Source of the DNA: Tsukamurella ocularis
GTDB taxonomy: Bacteria; Actinomycetota; Actinomycetes; Mycobacteriales; Mycobacteriaceae
DNA: 64,000 nucleotides
Assembly: GCF_024807615.1 (NCBI RefSeq)
Contig: NZ_JANUCJ010000001.1
Span: 934,361 to 998,360, forward strand
Direction: 5' to 3'
Below, piece by piece: positions 9,493 to 18,644 of the stretch (the first letter of the stretch is position 1; every line of letters starts with the position of its first letter). The notes beneath the pieces are model-generated. The model saw only the letters and a program-made list of their open reading frames with translations, did no database searches and was not told the origin of the DNA. Both the position numbers and the translations under genes were made by a program.

Positions 9493-9816
9493 ATGGCCGA
9501 GATCGTCACCCTCACCGACGACACCTTCATCGAGCAGGTCCTACAGTCCGAAAAGCCCGTGCTCGTCGACTTCTGGGCCACCTGGTGCGGCCCATGCAAG
9601 GTGGTCGCGCCCGTGCTGGAGCAGCTCGCCGCGGAGCACGGCGACAAGGTCACCTTCGCGAAGATCGAGGTCGACCAGAACCCCACCGCGCCCCGCGACT
9701 ACCAGGTGCTCAGCATCCCCACGCTGATGCTCTTCCAGGGCGGCAAGCCGACCGCCAAGCTGGTGGGGGCGAAGAGCAAGTCGGCGATCCTCAAGGAACT
9801 CGACGGTCTGGTCTGA
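9493..9816 (+). CDS. trxA: Thioredoxin
   Basis: The 107-residue protein-disulfide reductase carries the active site WCGPC in the block DFWATWCGPCK, and the conserved cis-proline segment SIPTLMLF. It is reduced by the product of trxB just upstream and supplies reducing power to thiol enzymes. A GAGGAG ribosome site precedes the ATG. It corresponds by position to mycobacterial trxC (Rv3914). Confidence 0.96.
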   Translation: MAEIVTLTDDTFIEQVLQSEKPVLVDFWATWCGPCKVVAPVLEQLAAEHGDKVTFAKIEVDQNPTAPRDYQVLSIPTLMLFQGGKPTAKLVGAKSKSAILKELDGLV

Positions 9817-9917
9817 CGCGCCGTCGCGTTGGGTCGGAGGGCCCCGAGGCCGTATCGTGTACTCGATTTCCCGTCCTGCGGGCCGCCCGCCCGCAGGAAG
9901 CTACCGAAGGGTCCTCC

Positions 9918-11111
9918 ATGCCACGCATCAGCCTCGGTGATCACGGTGGCGCCGTGGCGGAGATCCGCGGCATCCTCGCCGACCAGGGCTTCCTCCGGGA
10001 CTACGTGGCACCCACCGACCTGGTGGTCGGCGGGTGGACCGTTCCCGAGGCCGTCTTCGACCGCCGCCTGGATCGCGCCACCCGCGCCTTCCAGCAGCAG
10101 CGCGGTCTGCTGGTCGACGGTGTCGTCGGCCCCGCCACGTACCGCGCGCTCCGCGAGTCCACCTACCAGCTGGGCGCGCGGACGCTGAGCTACATCGCCT
10201 CCGCGCCGCCGTCGGGCGACGATGTGGCGGCCCTGCAGGCACGCCTGCAGAACCTCGGCTTCTACGCCGGCATGATCGACGGCCTCTTCGGCCCGCAGAC
10301 CCACTTAGGACTCTCGGCCTACCAGCGCGAGTTCGGCCTCGTCGCGGACGGCATCTGCGGGCCCGCCACGCTGCGCTCACTGACTTTCCTCGGCTCCCGG
10401 GTGACGGGCGGCTCGCCGCACGCCATTCGCGAGGAGGAGCACGTCCGCAGCTCCGGCCCGCGCCTGTCGGGCAAACGCATCGTCATCGATCCTGGCCTGG
10501 GCGGCCCCGACCGTGGCGTCGCCGTTCGCGGGCCCGACGGTCGGCCGATCACGGAGGAGGAGATCCTCTGGGACCTGGGCTCGCGGCTCGAAGGCCGCAT
10601 GGCCGCAGCTGGCATGGAGACCTACCTGTCGCGACCACGCGGAATGGACGCCAGCGACAGCACTCGCGCGTACACGGCGAACACCTTCGACGCCGATATG
10701 ATGATCGCGCTACGCACCGCGCACTACCGCAACGAGCGCGCCCACGGCGTGGCCTCGTTTCATTTCGGCAACACGCACGGGGCCAGCTCCAACATCGGCC
10801 GCAACCTGGCGGGCTTCATCCAGCGCGAGATCGTGGCGCGGACGCCGCTCACCGACTGCCACTACCACGGCCGCACCTGGGACATCGTGCGTCTGACGCG
10901 GATGCCCACGGTGCAGATCGATATCGGCTACACGACCAACCCGCACGACGCGGCCGTCCTGGCCTCACCGCAGATGCGCGACACCATCGCCGAGGCGATC
11001 CTGGTTGCGGTCAAGCGCCTGTACCTGCTGGGCGAGAACGATCGCCCCACCGGCACCTATACCTTCGCCGAGCTCCTCGAGCTCGAGGAGAGCGCCGAGA
11101 ACCGGGCCTGA
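9918..11111 (+). CDS. cwlM: CwlM, regulatory amidase-like peptidoglycan-synthesis activator
   Basis: The 397-residue product has two peptidoglycan-binding-1 domains (about 8-80 and 100-155) and an amidase_3 fold (about 185-365). The zinc site looks lost: the IDPGHGG motif reads IDPGLGG with Leu194 for the metal His, and the SxHxN region is replaced by LRTAHYRN. No signal peptide is seen. In mycobacteria CwlM is cytoplasmic, is phosphorylated by PknB on a C-terminal threonine and then activates MurA; FhaA binds phospho-CwlM. The tail here keeps Thr378, Thr380 and Thr382. pknB and fhaA are encoded in the same window. Confidence 0.9.
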   Translation: MPRISLGDHGGAVAEIRGILADQGFLRDYVAPTDLVVGGWTVPEAVFDRRLDRATRAFQQQRGLLVDGVVGPATYRALRESTYQLGARTLSYIASAPPSGDDVAALQARLQNLGFYAGMIDGLFGPQTHLGLSAYQREFGLVADGICGPATLRSLTFLGSRVTGGSPHAIREEEHVRSSGPRLSGKRIVIDPGLGGPDRGVAVRGPDGRPITEEEILWDLGSRLEGRMAAAGMETYLSRPRGMDASDSTRAYTANTFDADMMIALRTAHYRNERAHGVASFHFGNTHGASSNIGRNLAGFIQREIVARTPLTDCHYHGRTWDIVRLTRMPTVQIDIGYTTNPHDAAVLASPQMRDTIAEAILVAVKRLYLLGENDRPTGTYTFAELLELEESAENRA

Positions 11112-11166
11112 CGGTCCGCGTCGCCCTCCCGTCAGGCGCGGATTCCGGGGGAGGGGAGCGCATCGT

Positions 11167-11185
11167 CGGGGCCTGAGCGGCCCCG
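11167..11185. terminator. Hairpin between convergent cwlM and the Rv3916c-like gene
   Basis: A 7-bp GC stem (CGGGGCC / GGCCCCG) closes a five-base loop in the short gap between the two converging genes. No T-run follows on either strand, so termination is only suggested. Confidence 0.4.
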
Positions 11186-11192
11186 TGCGGCA

Positions 11193-11915
11193 TCAGCGGT
11201 CTTCGGCCCTCCCCACGGGCGTCGCGGTGTCCCCCGTGCCCTCCAGCGCGCTCCTGAGGGCCGCTTCGGCTGCGCCGGCGGCCAGGAGCTGCTCGAGGGC
11301 GTGCTCGACGCCTGCCTTCCAGCCGAGTCCCTCGGACAATTCGAGGCGCAGCCGCGGGAAGCGATGGTGCGGGGCGACGGTCTCGAAGCCCATCTGCTCC
11401 AGGAAGTCGGCATCGGTCAGGGGCGGGGTTTTACACCCACACGGGCCGCAATTGATCTGTGCCACAACATCTTCCGTCACCATCCCGACGGGGGTGAGTA
11501 GCGCGAAGGCCTCCACGGCGCGGACGCCGCGACGCACCAGGTCGGTGCACACGGCGGTGACCAGCTCCTCCTTGACCCGCACATCCATGCCCGGCTCGGA
11601 GCCCGCCCAGGTCAGCAGGACCGCGTCAGGGCTGACAGGGGCGGTGGGGAAGTCGGCGACCCGGGGAACGCTGCGGGGCGGCGCGTAGAAGGCCACGCCC
11701 ACCACCCGCTCGGTGCCGTCGACGGCGTGGTCGATCGCGACCTGCCCACAGGAGCCCCACTCCAGCATGAGCATGGACAGCCACGCCTCTTTGTCAAACT
11801 CGGTGTCGGTGAGGGTCTCACCGTCCGGTGCGACCTCCCAGTACACGCAGCGACGGATGCGCCGCGGCAGGTCGTCGAAGCCGCCGAGGGTGAGGGGGAC
11901 GATCGTCAGCGCCAT
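11193..11915 (-). CDS. Conserved Rv3916c-like protein, possible GNAT fold
   Basis: The 240-residue protein occupies the position of Rv3916c, downstream of parA-parB with a gap of six bases, so it is probably cotranscribed with them. The middle region (VVGVAFYAPP, PDAVLLTWAGSEPG, ...KEELVTAVCTDLVRRGVRAVEAFA) resembles the strand-helix pattern of GNAT acetyltransferases, but I see no clear acetyl-CoA loop. A Cys cluster (INCGPCGCK) in the C-terminal third is notable. The function is unknown; the link with segregation is positional only. Confidence 0.75.
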   Translation of the reverse strand: MALTIVPLTLGGFDDLPRRIRRCVYWEVAPDGETLTDTEFDKEAWLSMLMLEWGSCGQVAIDHAVDGTERVVGVAFYAPPRSVPRVADFPTAPVSPDAVLLTWAGSEPGMDVRVKEELVTAVCTDLVRRGVRAVEAFALLTPVGMVTEDVVAQINCGPCGCKTPPLTDADFLEQMGFETVAPHHRFPRLRLELSEGLGWKAGVEHALEQLLAAGAAEAALRSALEGTGDTATPVGRAEDR

Positions 11916-11921
11916 GCCGGG

Positions 11922-12947
11922 TCACTTCTCGGCGAGAAGGGCGACGATGCGCTCGAGATCGTCGGCGGAGCCGACCTCCACGACGATCCTGCCCTTGCGC
12001 TTCCCCATGGAGACGGTGACCTTGGTGTCGAGGCGATCGGCGATCCGATCGGCCACCTCGCGCAGACCCGGGTCGGCCTGCTGCGGACGCTTGGGCGCCG
12101 CAGGCACAACGGTTCCGTCGCCACGGTTGGCGAGGGTGACCGCCTCCTCGGTGGCGCGGACCGACAGGCCCTCGGCCACAATCCGGGCGGCGAGGAGGTC
12201 CTGCGCCTCGGCGCCGGCCTCCAGGGCGAGGAGGGCCCGCGCGTGCCCGGCGGAGAGCACCCCCGCCGCGACGCGACGCTGCACAGCGACGGGCAGCCGC
12301 AGCAGCCGGATCGTGTTGGTGACGACGGGCCGCGAGCGCCCGAGGCGGGTGGCGAGCTCGTCGTGGGTGACGCCGAACTCCTCGAGCAGCTGCGCGTAAG
12401 CAGCCGCCTCCTCGAGGGGGTTCAGCTGAACCCGGTGGATGTTCTCCAGGAGAGCATCGCGGAGCATGTCGCCGTCCGCGGTCTCGCGCACGATCGCGGG
12501 GATGGCGGCAAGACCGGCCTCCTGGCTGGCGCGCCAGCGCCGCTCGCCCATGACGAGCTGGTAACGCAGCTCGCCCTGCGGCCGGGGGAGCGGGCGCACC
12601 ACGATCGGCTGCATGAGCCCGAACTCGCGGATCGAGTGAACGAGCTCGGCGAGCCCCTCCTCGTCGAAGACCGAGCGGGGCTGCTGCGGGTTCGGCTGAA
12701 TCGCTGTCGGCGGGATCTCCCGGTACACGGCGCCGGACTCCGCGAGGTCCGACGGTGCCGGATCTTCCGTCCCGGGCCGCGCCGGCCGCCGGGACCGCTC
12801 CCGTGGGCCGTCCGGCGCCGGGGCCGCCGGGCGCGCGCCGATGATGACGTCGGCGGCGGCGCTCCCGAGCCGCGGGCCCTCCTCCGGGCCGGTGGGGATG
12901 AGTGCGGCGAGTCCGCGGCCGAGTCCGCCCTTCTTCTGCGTGGCCAT
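11922..12947 (-). CDS. parB: Chromosome partitioning protein ParB
   Basis: This 341-residue CTP-dependent clamp loads on parS and spreads along DNA. Seen are the N-terminal ParB/Srx domain with the [11 protein letters not shown]-binding motif, the ENIHR...[10 protein letters not shown] helix, the helix-turn-helix [23 protein letters not shown] (split in two by its turn), and a C-terminal dimerisation domain. The first 20 residues ([14 protein letters not shown]) are the ParA-contacting motif typical of the family. parA lies immediately upstream with a two-base gap. Six parS-like sites lie within 4.5 kb. Confidence 0.96.
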   Translation of the reverse strand: MATQKKGGLGRGLAALIPTGPEEGPRLGSAAADVIIGARPAAPAPDGPRERSRRPARPGTEDPAPSDLAESGAVYREIPPTAIQPNPQQPRSVFDEEGLAELVHSIREFGLMQPIVVRPLPRPQGELRYQLVMGERRWRASQEAGLAAIPAIVRETADGDMLRDALLENIHRVQLNPLEEAAAYAQLLEEFGVTHDELATRLGRSRPVVTNTIRLLRLPVAVQRRVAAGVLSAGHARALLALEAGAEAQDLLAARIVAEGLSVRATEEAVTLANRGDGTVVPAAPKRPQQADPGLREVADRIADRLDTKVTVSMGKRKGRIVVEVGSADDLERIVALLAEK

Positions 12948-12949
12948 GA

Positions 12950-13864
12950 CTACACCGCCTGCCCGGCGCCGCGGAAGGCGAGCTCGCGGCCCGCGTCGAG
13001 GTAACTCATCGCGCCACGGGAGCCCGGGTCGTAGTCGAGGACCGTCGTGCCGTAGCCGGGCGCCTCTGAGACCTTGACGCTGCGCGGGATCGTCGCGCCG
13101 AGGACTCTCGCACCGAAGTGGTTACGCACTTCCGCGGCCACCTGGTCGGCGAGCTTGGTCCGGGCGTCGTACATCGTGAGCAACACGGTGGAGACGTGGA
13201 GGTCCTTGTTCAGGTGCGACTGCACCAGCTCGATGTTGCGCAGCAGCTGCCCTACGCCCTCGAGCGCGTAGTACTCGCACTGGATGGGGATGAGCACCTC
13301 CTTCGCCGCGACGAGCGCATTGACAGTGAGCAGACCGAGCGACGGCGGGCAGTCGATGAAGACGTAGTCGATGTCCTCCGCGGCCGCGACGCTGAGCGCG
13401 TTCTTCAGTCGGGTCTCGCGGGCCACCATGCTGACGAGCTCGATCTCGGCGCCGGCGAGGTCGATCGTCGCCGGTACGCAGAAGAGGTTGGGGGAATGCG
13501 GGCTCTGCGCCATCGCCTCGTCGAGCGTGGTCTCGCCGAGCAGGAGCTCGTAGGTCGACGGGACGCCCGAGCGGTGATCGACACCGAGCGCTGTGCTCGC
13601 GTTGCCCTGCGGGTCGAGGTCGACGACGAGGACCCGGAGCCCCTGCAGTGCGAGCGCCGCGGCAAGATTCACCGCCGTGGTGGTCTTGCCGACGCCGCCC
13701 TTCTGATTGGCGATCGTCAGGACGCGGCGCTCCAGGGGCTTGGGCAGGGTGCCCGCCGCCCCGGGAGTCAGGACCTGGCTGGCACGGCGGGCGGCCGCGG
13801 CGATGGGGGTGTCGTCTTCAGTGGTTCCACGTGAAACGTCGAAGCCGGATTCGTGATCAGTCAC
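12950..13864 (-). CDS. parA: Chromosome partitioning ATPase ParA
   Basis: This 304-residue Walker-type ATPase drives segregation of ParB-parS complexes. The deviant Walker A KGGVGKTT (in [20 protein letters not shown]), the Walker B region [10 protein letters not shown] and the switch [11 protein letters not shown] are intact. The GTG start at 13864 follows GAGGAG. The N-terminal 40 residues are variable and contain VSRGT, encoded by a parS site that lies inside the gene (13824-13837). It heads the parA-parB-(Rv3916c-like) operon and is transcribed away from the parS-rich gap. Confidence 0.96.
   Translation of the reverse strand: MTDHESGFDVSRGTTEDDTPIAAAARRASQVLTPGAAGTLPKPLERRVLTIANQKGGVGKTTTAVNLAAALALQGLRVLVVDLDPQGNASTALGVDHRSGVPSTYELLLGETTLDEAMAQSPHSPNLFCVPATIDLAGAEIELVSMVARETRLKNALSVAAAEDIDYVFIDCPPSLGLLTVNALVAAKEVLIPIQCEYYALEGVGQLLRNIELVQSHLNKDLHVSTVLLTMYDARTKLADQVAAEVRNHFGARVLGATIPRSVKVSEAPGYGTTVLDYDPGSRGAMSYLDAGRELAFRGAGQAV
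13824..13837. promoter_or_regulatory. parS site 1 (inside parA)
   Basis: GTTCCACGTGAAAC, one base from the actinobacterial parS core GTTTCACGTGAAAC. It lies in codons 10-14 of parA. Confidence 0.85.
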
Positions 13865-13971
13865 GCGCTCTCCTCAGCTGTTGACCCCATCCTAGTTTCT
13901 CTGTCGGGGTGCGTCAGCCCGGCCTCTGCGACTCGCCACCCGATCCGCCATCCACCCGCCGTCGCGCGGAG

Positions 13972-13985
13972 GTTCCACGTGAAAC
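13972..13985. promoter_or_regulatory. parS site 2
   Basis: GTTCCACGTGAAAC, identical to site 1, about 110 bases upstream of the parA start. Confidence 0.88.
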
Positions 13986-14277
13986 GTGGTCGCTCCGACG
14001 CATGTCTCCTCACCGACGGTGCGCCTCCGATCGCTGCGCCGAAGGTGTGTGGTGCGCCGGTATACGGCCACGGCGCCAGGCTCGTCGATTCGTGCCGCGC
14101 GCTGATATCGCACCGCCGGGGGAGCGGACCCGACGGCGCCGACCCGGCGCGAACGTGCCACCCGCGTTCCGTCCTCTCGCGCGCGGCCGCAGGCGTCCGT
14201 GTGCGGCGTGCTCGGACGGCGAGTCCCCGTGTGCCGCCCCGGAACGTTGCCCCGTGACCTGCGCCGCGGTGCCGTGT

Positions 14278-14291
14278 GTTCCACGTGAAAC
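14278..14291. promoter_or_regulatory. parS site 3
   Basis: GTTCCACGTGAAAC in the gene-free region. Confidence 0.88.
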
Positions 14292-14742
14292 AGGTCCCCG
14301 CCGGGATCTGGCGGATGGTGGCGGCGAACCGCACCGATCCATCACCACATCGTCGAGCACCGATGCCGGACAGCGTGCGATGGCGCGGCGCATATCGATG
14401 CGGCAGCGGCGGAGTAGCCCTCGCACCTCAACGTGCCTCCCGAAGTGCCGTCCGTACCTCGCGTCCCGGGTCACCGCGCACCTCCCTGCCCGCAGCCGTC
14501 GCTGTCCTGTGGCCGCAGAGTGAGCGGTCTCCTTCTCGGCGGGCTCACCGCGGTCGACGGGCGGTGTGTCCGGAGGGCGCCTGAAGCCGTCCTTGCCACT
14601 CCGCGCGCACGAACGGTCGCGCCGTCGTCCTCTGCAGTCGGGGCGGGCACGCGCCGTCGAGATCGTCTTCACACACATGTCCGCGTCGTTCTGCAAGAGT
14701 CTGCTCCGCGCTCATGGCCGTCGGGATCCGGTCCGCCAGCGA

Positions 14743-14756
14743 GTTCCACGTGGAAC
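14743..14756. promoter_or_regulatory. parS site 4 (perfect palindrome)
   Basis: GTTCCACGTGGAAC. Unlike the other five copies, both half-sites carry the variant base, which makes a perfect 14-base palindrome. Confidence 0.8.
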
Positions 14757-15072
14757 ATCCGGTCCGCTCACACACGGCCTCAGTGCGAACGCTTGCCCCC
14801 GACGTCGCGTCACGTCCGGTTCGTACTCCCGCCATCCCGCCGGGGCACGTCGCTGGCTCGACGTGAACCTCACGCCCGTCCGGTAGGCATCCGAGTCGAC
14901 TCGCCCCTCACGTACCGTCACCACGGCGCGCGCGTCAGGCATCCCAATACGCCGCGGACACGTCGCTTCCCCGTCCATCCAACGATCGGGCCAAACTCTT
15001 CGCTCCCCCCGTCACCGCAGCAGGCGCTACGGTGCCCACACCGCGAACGCGGTCCGCCGAACGATGTGGGCC

Positions 15073-15086
15073 GTTCCACGTGAAAC
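15073..15086. promoter_or_regulatory. parS site 5
   Basis: GTTCCACGTGAAAC, about 600 bases from the rsmG stop codon. Confidence 0.88.
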
Positions 15087-15691
15087 GTCGCCTCGCCTGC
15101 CCGAGCATCCCAGGCAAGCCTGGTCCTACGCCGGATCCGTCCGAAGCGCGATCGGATGACCGGCGCGTCTCCTCATGGACCCGTGCCGGCAGCTCTGCCG
15201 TTACACATGCAACACGGCGACCCCCGCGAACCGCCCCGCCCTGCTGCCGTCACTATCCATGTGAGCGCCATCTGCCCGTGCCGGGCGATCGTCGCCCAGG
15301 AACCGGGACCGTCGCCCGTCCCGAGTAGCGCGTCGTTCGGATCCCTCGTCGACGCGGCTTCTCCGAATACCCCGTCCGTCGGCAGTGGAGATAGGCCACC
15401 GTCCGTCGCGGATGAGCTGTGGGACCGGCCTCCTTCGCGCGGCGTCAGCACCAGCCGGGGTTCGCACCAGCCGCGGCCCACGGCGCGGACGCAGGGGAGA
15501 CCGAGGGACGAGGGGGCTCCCCAGCGGCCGGACGGCGCGCCTACTGCCGGGTATTTTCTCGTACGTCCGTACCAAAAACGCGCGCCAAGAGCTCTCCGCG
15601 GAGCCTTCGGGAACACCCCGGTGTCACGTGTCGAAACAATCCGTGGGTAGTCGGGTGCACCTGAAACGCGTCGTAAATGTCCCGTTTCCGA

Positions 15692-16414
15692 CTACCGGCG
15701 GGCCTTGGCTCGCTTCTTCTTCACCGGCGCGCGACGGACTGCGCGCACCACGGTGGTCGCGGGATCGACGATGCCGACGCCGCACAGAACGACCTCCGGA
15801 TCGCGCAGCCCCGCCTTCGTCAGGATGGCACCGTGCTCCTCGATCTCCTCAGCCGCGCGCGAACCCTTGAGCGCGAGCAGCCGTCCGCCGTCGCGGAGCA
15901 GGGGAGCGGACCACGGGGCCAACTTCGGGAAGCCAGAGACCGCGCGCGACGTCACCGCGTCCGCGCCGCCGACCGCGTCGACGACGGACCGCTCCTCGGC
16001 ACGGCCGCGGACCACCCGGACGTTCGGCAGCCGTGGCCCGCAGAACTCCTCGAGGAAGACCGCGCGACGCAGCAGCGGCTCCACGAGGATCACCTCGACG
16101 TCCGGCCGGGCGATCGCCACCGGTACGCCCGGTAGTCCGGCGCCGCTCCCGATGTCGACCAGGGTCTCGCCGGCCTCAAGCAGCTCGCCGAGCACGGCAC
16201 AGTTCAGCACATGCCGCTCCCAGAGCCGAGGCACCTCTCGCGGGCCGATCAGCCCACGCACGACGCCGTCGGTCGCGAGCACCCGGGCGTACTCCTCGGC
16301 CAGTTCGAGCCGATCGCCGAAGACCTCCCGCGCGACCGGGGGAGCGGGGGGCAACGCGTCCACACTCGCCTCGTCGTCGGCGGGATTCTCCGCCACCTCG
16401 TCGCGCCGTTCCAC
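15692..16414 (-). CDS. rsmG: 16S rRNA (guanine-N7) methyltransferase RsmG (GidB)
   Basis: The 240-residue enzyme methylates G527 of 16S rRNA; loss in other bacteria gives low-level streptomycin resistance. The SAM-binding loop VDIGSGAGLPGVPVAI and the later RAVSGFPKLAPWS block are clear. I chose the GTG at 16414, which follows AGGAGAGG by six bases; the longer frame lacks conservation. The tail is basic (KKKRAKARR), as in other actinobacterial copies. Its start codon lies inside a parS site, and a hairpin separates it from jag. Confidence 0.93.
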   Translation of the reverse strand: MERRDEVAENPADDEASVDALPPAPPVAREVFGDRLELAEEYARVLATDGVVRGLIGPREVPRLWERHVLNCAVLGELLEAGETLVDIGSGAGLPGVPVAIARPDVEVILVEPLLRRAVFLEEFCGPRLPNVRVVRGRAEERSVVDAVGGADAVTSRAVSGFPKLAPWSAPLLRDGGRLLALKGSRAAEEIEEHGAILTKAGLRDPEVVLCGVGIVDPATTVVRAVRRAPVKKKRAKARR

Positions 16415-16421
16415 GTGAAAC
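16408..16421. promoter_or_regulatory. parS site 6, over the rsmG start codon
   Basis: GTTCCACGTGAAAC. On the minus strand its central GTG is the rsmG start codon and the site directly abuts the AGGAGAGG ribosome site, so ParB binding here could affect rsmG expression. Confidence 0.85.
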
Positions 16422-16474
16422 CTCTCCTGTAACAATCTCACACACCATTTCCGGGTAATCCGTGCCCGAAAACG

Positions 16475-16511
16475 ACGATGGGCCCCAGGCGCACGGCCCG
16501 GGACCCATCGT
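16475..16511 (-). terminator. Probable intrinsic terminator after jag
   Basis: The stem ACGATGGG / CCCATCGT is extended inward by further C-G pairs. On the minus strand it is followed by CGTTTTCGG. It lies between the jag stop and the rsmG start, so rsmG is probably transcribed partly on its own. Confidence 0.65.
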
Positions 16512-16526
16512 TCACCTACGTCCAGT

Positions 16527-17090
16527 CTAGGCGTTGGGTAGCACCACAACGCGACGGTTCGGTTCCGCGCCCTCGCTCTCCGAGCGGACACCGTCGACCT
16601 TGGCGACGGCGTCGTGGACGATCTTGCGCTCGAACGGCGTCATCGGCTTGAGCGACTCCTTCTCGCCGGACTGCGCGACTCGCTGCGCGATCTCGGTGCC
16701 GAGGCCGGAAAGTCGGGTGCGGCGGCTCTCGCGCCACCCGGCGACATCAAGCATCAGGCGGCTACGGTCGCCGGTGGACTGCTGCACCGCGAGACGGGTC
16801 AGCTCCTGGAGGGCGTCGAGCACGTCGCCGCGCTGGCCGACCAGCTTCGTGAGGTCATCGCCGCCGTCGATCGCGACGATGGCACGGCCACCCTCCACAT
16901 CGAGGTCGATATCGCCGTCGAAGTCGAGGATGTCGAGCAGCTGCTCGAGGTAGTCGGCCGCGATCTCGCCCTCCTCGACCAGTTCGTCGACCTCGTCCGC
17001 GGGGCTCTCATCGACGGGGCTCTCAGCCGGGTCCTCGGCGACAGCCTCGGTCACGGTCTGCTCCTCCTCGACGGTCACGTCGTCAGGCAT
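16527..17090 (-). CDS. jag: Jag/KhpB-type single-stranded nucleic-acid-binding protein
   Basis: The 187-residue protein has an acidic N-terminal stretch (about 1-45), then a KH domain with the GDDLTKLVGQRGDVLDALQ loop, and a C-terminal R3H domain ending in RKIVHDAVAKVDGV...SEGAEPNRRVVV. This is the family encoded beside yidC in most actinobacteria (Rv3920c). It probably binds RNA and, in Gram-positive relatives, influences cell elongation. It lies 46 bases after yidC and is probably cotranscribed with it. Confidence 0.92.
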   Translation of the reverse strand: MPDDVTVEEEQTVTEAVAEDPAESPVDESPADEVDELVEEGEIAADYLEQLLDILDFDGDIDLDVEGGRAIVAIDGGDDLTKLVGQRGDVLDALQELTRLAVQQSTGDRSRLMLDVAGWRESRRTRLSGLGTEIAQRVAQSGEKESLKPMTPFERKIVHDAVAKVDGVRSESEGAEPNRRVVVLPNA

Positions 17091-17136
17091 GGGTACTCCT
17101 TGGGAATTCGATCATCAGGGGTTCGTGGGGCACCGC

Positions 17137-18294
17137 TCAGCGCCTGCGCTTCTTGCTCCGATTGCGCTGCTGCTGGTTGCGCTGCTGCTGCCGCGCATTG
17201 GCGGAGGGGTGCTGGGGCTTCGGCTTGGCACCGGGGGTGGGCTTCGACGGTACCGCCTCCTCCGCTGCGTCCTCGACATCGTCGGACACCGTCTCCGCGG
17301 CCTTGGTGACGGACGTCACCGTGCCGGCCTTCTTGGGCTTCGCACCGGGCTTCGGGGCGTTCTCCGCCCGCTTCTCCTGCGCCAGGCGCTTCTTCTCCTC
17401 GTCTTCCTTGTCGAGCTTGCCGAAGACGATGTGCTGCTGGCAGTACGTCCAGATGTTCTGGGTGACCCAGTAGATCAGGATGGCCACGGGCAGGAAGAAG
17501 CCACCGACCAGGACGCCGATGGGGAAGACCCACAGCATGAGGCGGTTCATGATGGCCGTCTGCGGGTTGTCGAGCGAGGCGACGGGCTGGCGGGCGATCG
17601 ACGCGCGCGAGTTGAAGTGCGTGGCGAGGGCCGCGACGATCATCAGCGGCACCGAGAGCGCGATGATCCACCACTTCTGGAAGTTCGGCTCGATGTACGC
17701 GAGGTCCGGGCCGACGGGCATGAAGGCCTGGAACTGTGCGACGGGCTCCTGGACGTACGAGGACAGCGGGACGCCGAAGAGGCGCGCGTCGAGGAAGCTC
17801 TGGACGTCGGTGGCGGAGAAGAAGTAGTTCGCCGTGTGCCGGGTCTCGTAGGCGTTCATGTCCGGCGAGCCGAACATCTGTGCAGTACCGCCACTCATCC
17901 GGTTGAACGAGCGGAGCACGTGGAACAGGCCGATGAAGACTGGCACCTGCAGCAGGGCGGGGAGGCAGCCGAGCAGCGGGTTGAAGCCGTGCTCCTTCTG
18001 CAGTTTCTGCATCTCGAGGGCCAGCTTCTGCCGGTCCTTGCCGTACTTCTTTCGCAGCGCCTGCATCTGCGGCTGGAATTCCTGCATCTGCCTGGTCGTC
18101 TGGATCTGCCGGACGAAGGGCTTGTACAGGATGGCGCGCAGGGTGAGCACCAGGAAGATCACGGAGAGGGCCCACGTGATCCCGCTGTCGGGGCCGAGGC
18201 CGGGCACGAAGGAGAAGACCTTGTGCCAGACCCACATGATGCCCGACACCGGGTAGTACACGTAGTCCAAGGACATCGGATTGAAACTTGACAC
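17137..18294 (-). CDS. yidC: Membrane protein insertase YidC
   Basis: The 385-residue Oxa1/YidC-type insertase helps fold and insert inner-membrane proteins. A first helix (about 10-30), the amphipathic coil with [20 protein letters not shown], the conserved [21 protein letters not shown] segment and two late membrane helices ([24 protein letters not shown]) are visible. The C-terminal 110 residues are charged and Lys/Arg-rich, as in actinobacteria, probably for ribosome contact. The GTG start at 18294 has AAGGAG about ten bases upstream. Confidence 0.95.
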   Translation of the reverse strand: MSSFNPMSLDYVYYPVSGIMWVWHKVFSFVPGLGPDSGITWALSVIFLVLTLRAILYKPFVRQIQTTRQMQEFQPQMQALRKKYGKDRQKLALEMQKLQKEHGFNPLLGCLPALLQVPVFIGLFHVLRSFNRMSGGTAQMFGSPDMNAYETRHTANYFFSATDVQSFLDARLFGVPLSSYVQEPVAQFQAFMPVGPDLAYIEPNFQKWWIIALSVPLMIVAALATHFNSRASIARQPVASLDNPQTAIMNRLMLWVFPIGVLVGGFFLPVAILIYWVTQNIWTYCQQHIVFGKLDKEDEEKKRLAQEKRAENAPKPGAKPKKAGTVTSVTKAAETVSDDVEDAAEEAVPSKPTPGAKPKPQHPSANARQQQRNQQQRNRSKKRRR

Positions 18295-18383
18295 GGGGCG
18301 GTGCTCCTTGCCGATCTATTTCGAACAGGTTCGTGGGCGCAGTGATTCGCGCATCGGATAGTGGAAGCCGTTGGCGGCGGCAG

Positions 18384-18644
18384 CTATTCGGGGACGGGGT
18401 CCCAGCCGCCGCGGTGCCAGGGTCCGCACTTGAGCAGGCGAATGGTACTGAGGTACACGCCCTTGACGGCGCCGTGCGCCGAAAGTGCCTCCACTGCATA
18501 CTCGCTGCACGTAGGAGTGAACCGGCAGGTGGGCGGGCGCACGGGGGAGATCCACGTCCGGTACAGCTGCACCAGAGAGATCAATGCCCGCCGGGGCACC
18601 GCGCGCAGCGTGTTCCCGGCGCTCGTCCGTGGCGCCGCAGTCAC
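18384..18644 (-). CDS. yidD: Membrane protein insertion efficiency factor YidD
   Basis: The 86-residue protein contains the YidD signature: YRTWISPVRPPTCRFTPTCSEYA, here given in two parts, with the paired Cys, followed by GPWHRGGWDPVP. YidD is thought to assist YidC at the membrane. The GTG start overlaps the rnpA stop codon (GTGA), so translation is probably coupled. The run rpmH-rnpA-yidD-yidC-jag is the standard operon. Confidence 0.93.
   Translation of the reverse strand: MTAAPRTSAGNTLRAVPRRALISLVQLYRTWISPVRPPTCRFTPTCSEYAVEALSAHGAVKGVYLSTIRLLKCGPWHRGGWDPVPE

Larger units (their letters stand above)
13865..15691. other. Gene-free centromere region between parA and rsmG
   Basis: About 1.83 kb with no credible gene. 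Open frames are present on both strands, as expected at this GC content, but their translations are Arg/Pro-rich, lack family-like motifs and have no ribosome sites. Four parS sites are spaced over it at 13972, 14278, 14743 and 15073. The lack of genes on either strand suggests that the region serves mainly as a ParB loading zone. Confidence 0.75.

Noticed and set aside
13909-14523. Long open frame in the parA-rsmG gap
   Set aside because: Arg/Pro-rich translation, no ribosome site, no motif, and it reads through parS sites; it fits chance openness at high GC.
17915-17928. parS-like GCACGTGGAAC in yidC, and similar CACGTG words at about 1665, 18174, 40446 and 56875
   Set aside because: Only one half-site matches; they are coding-sequence coincidences.
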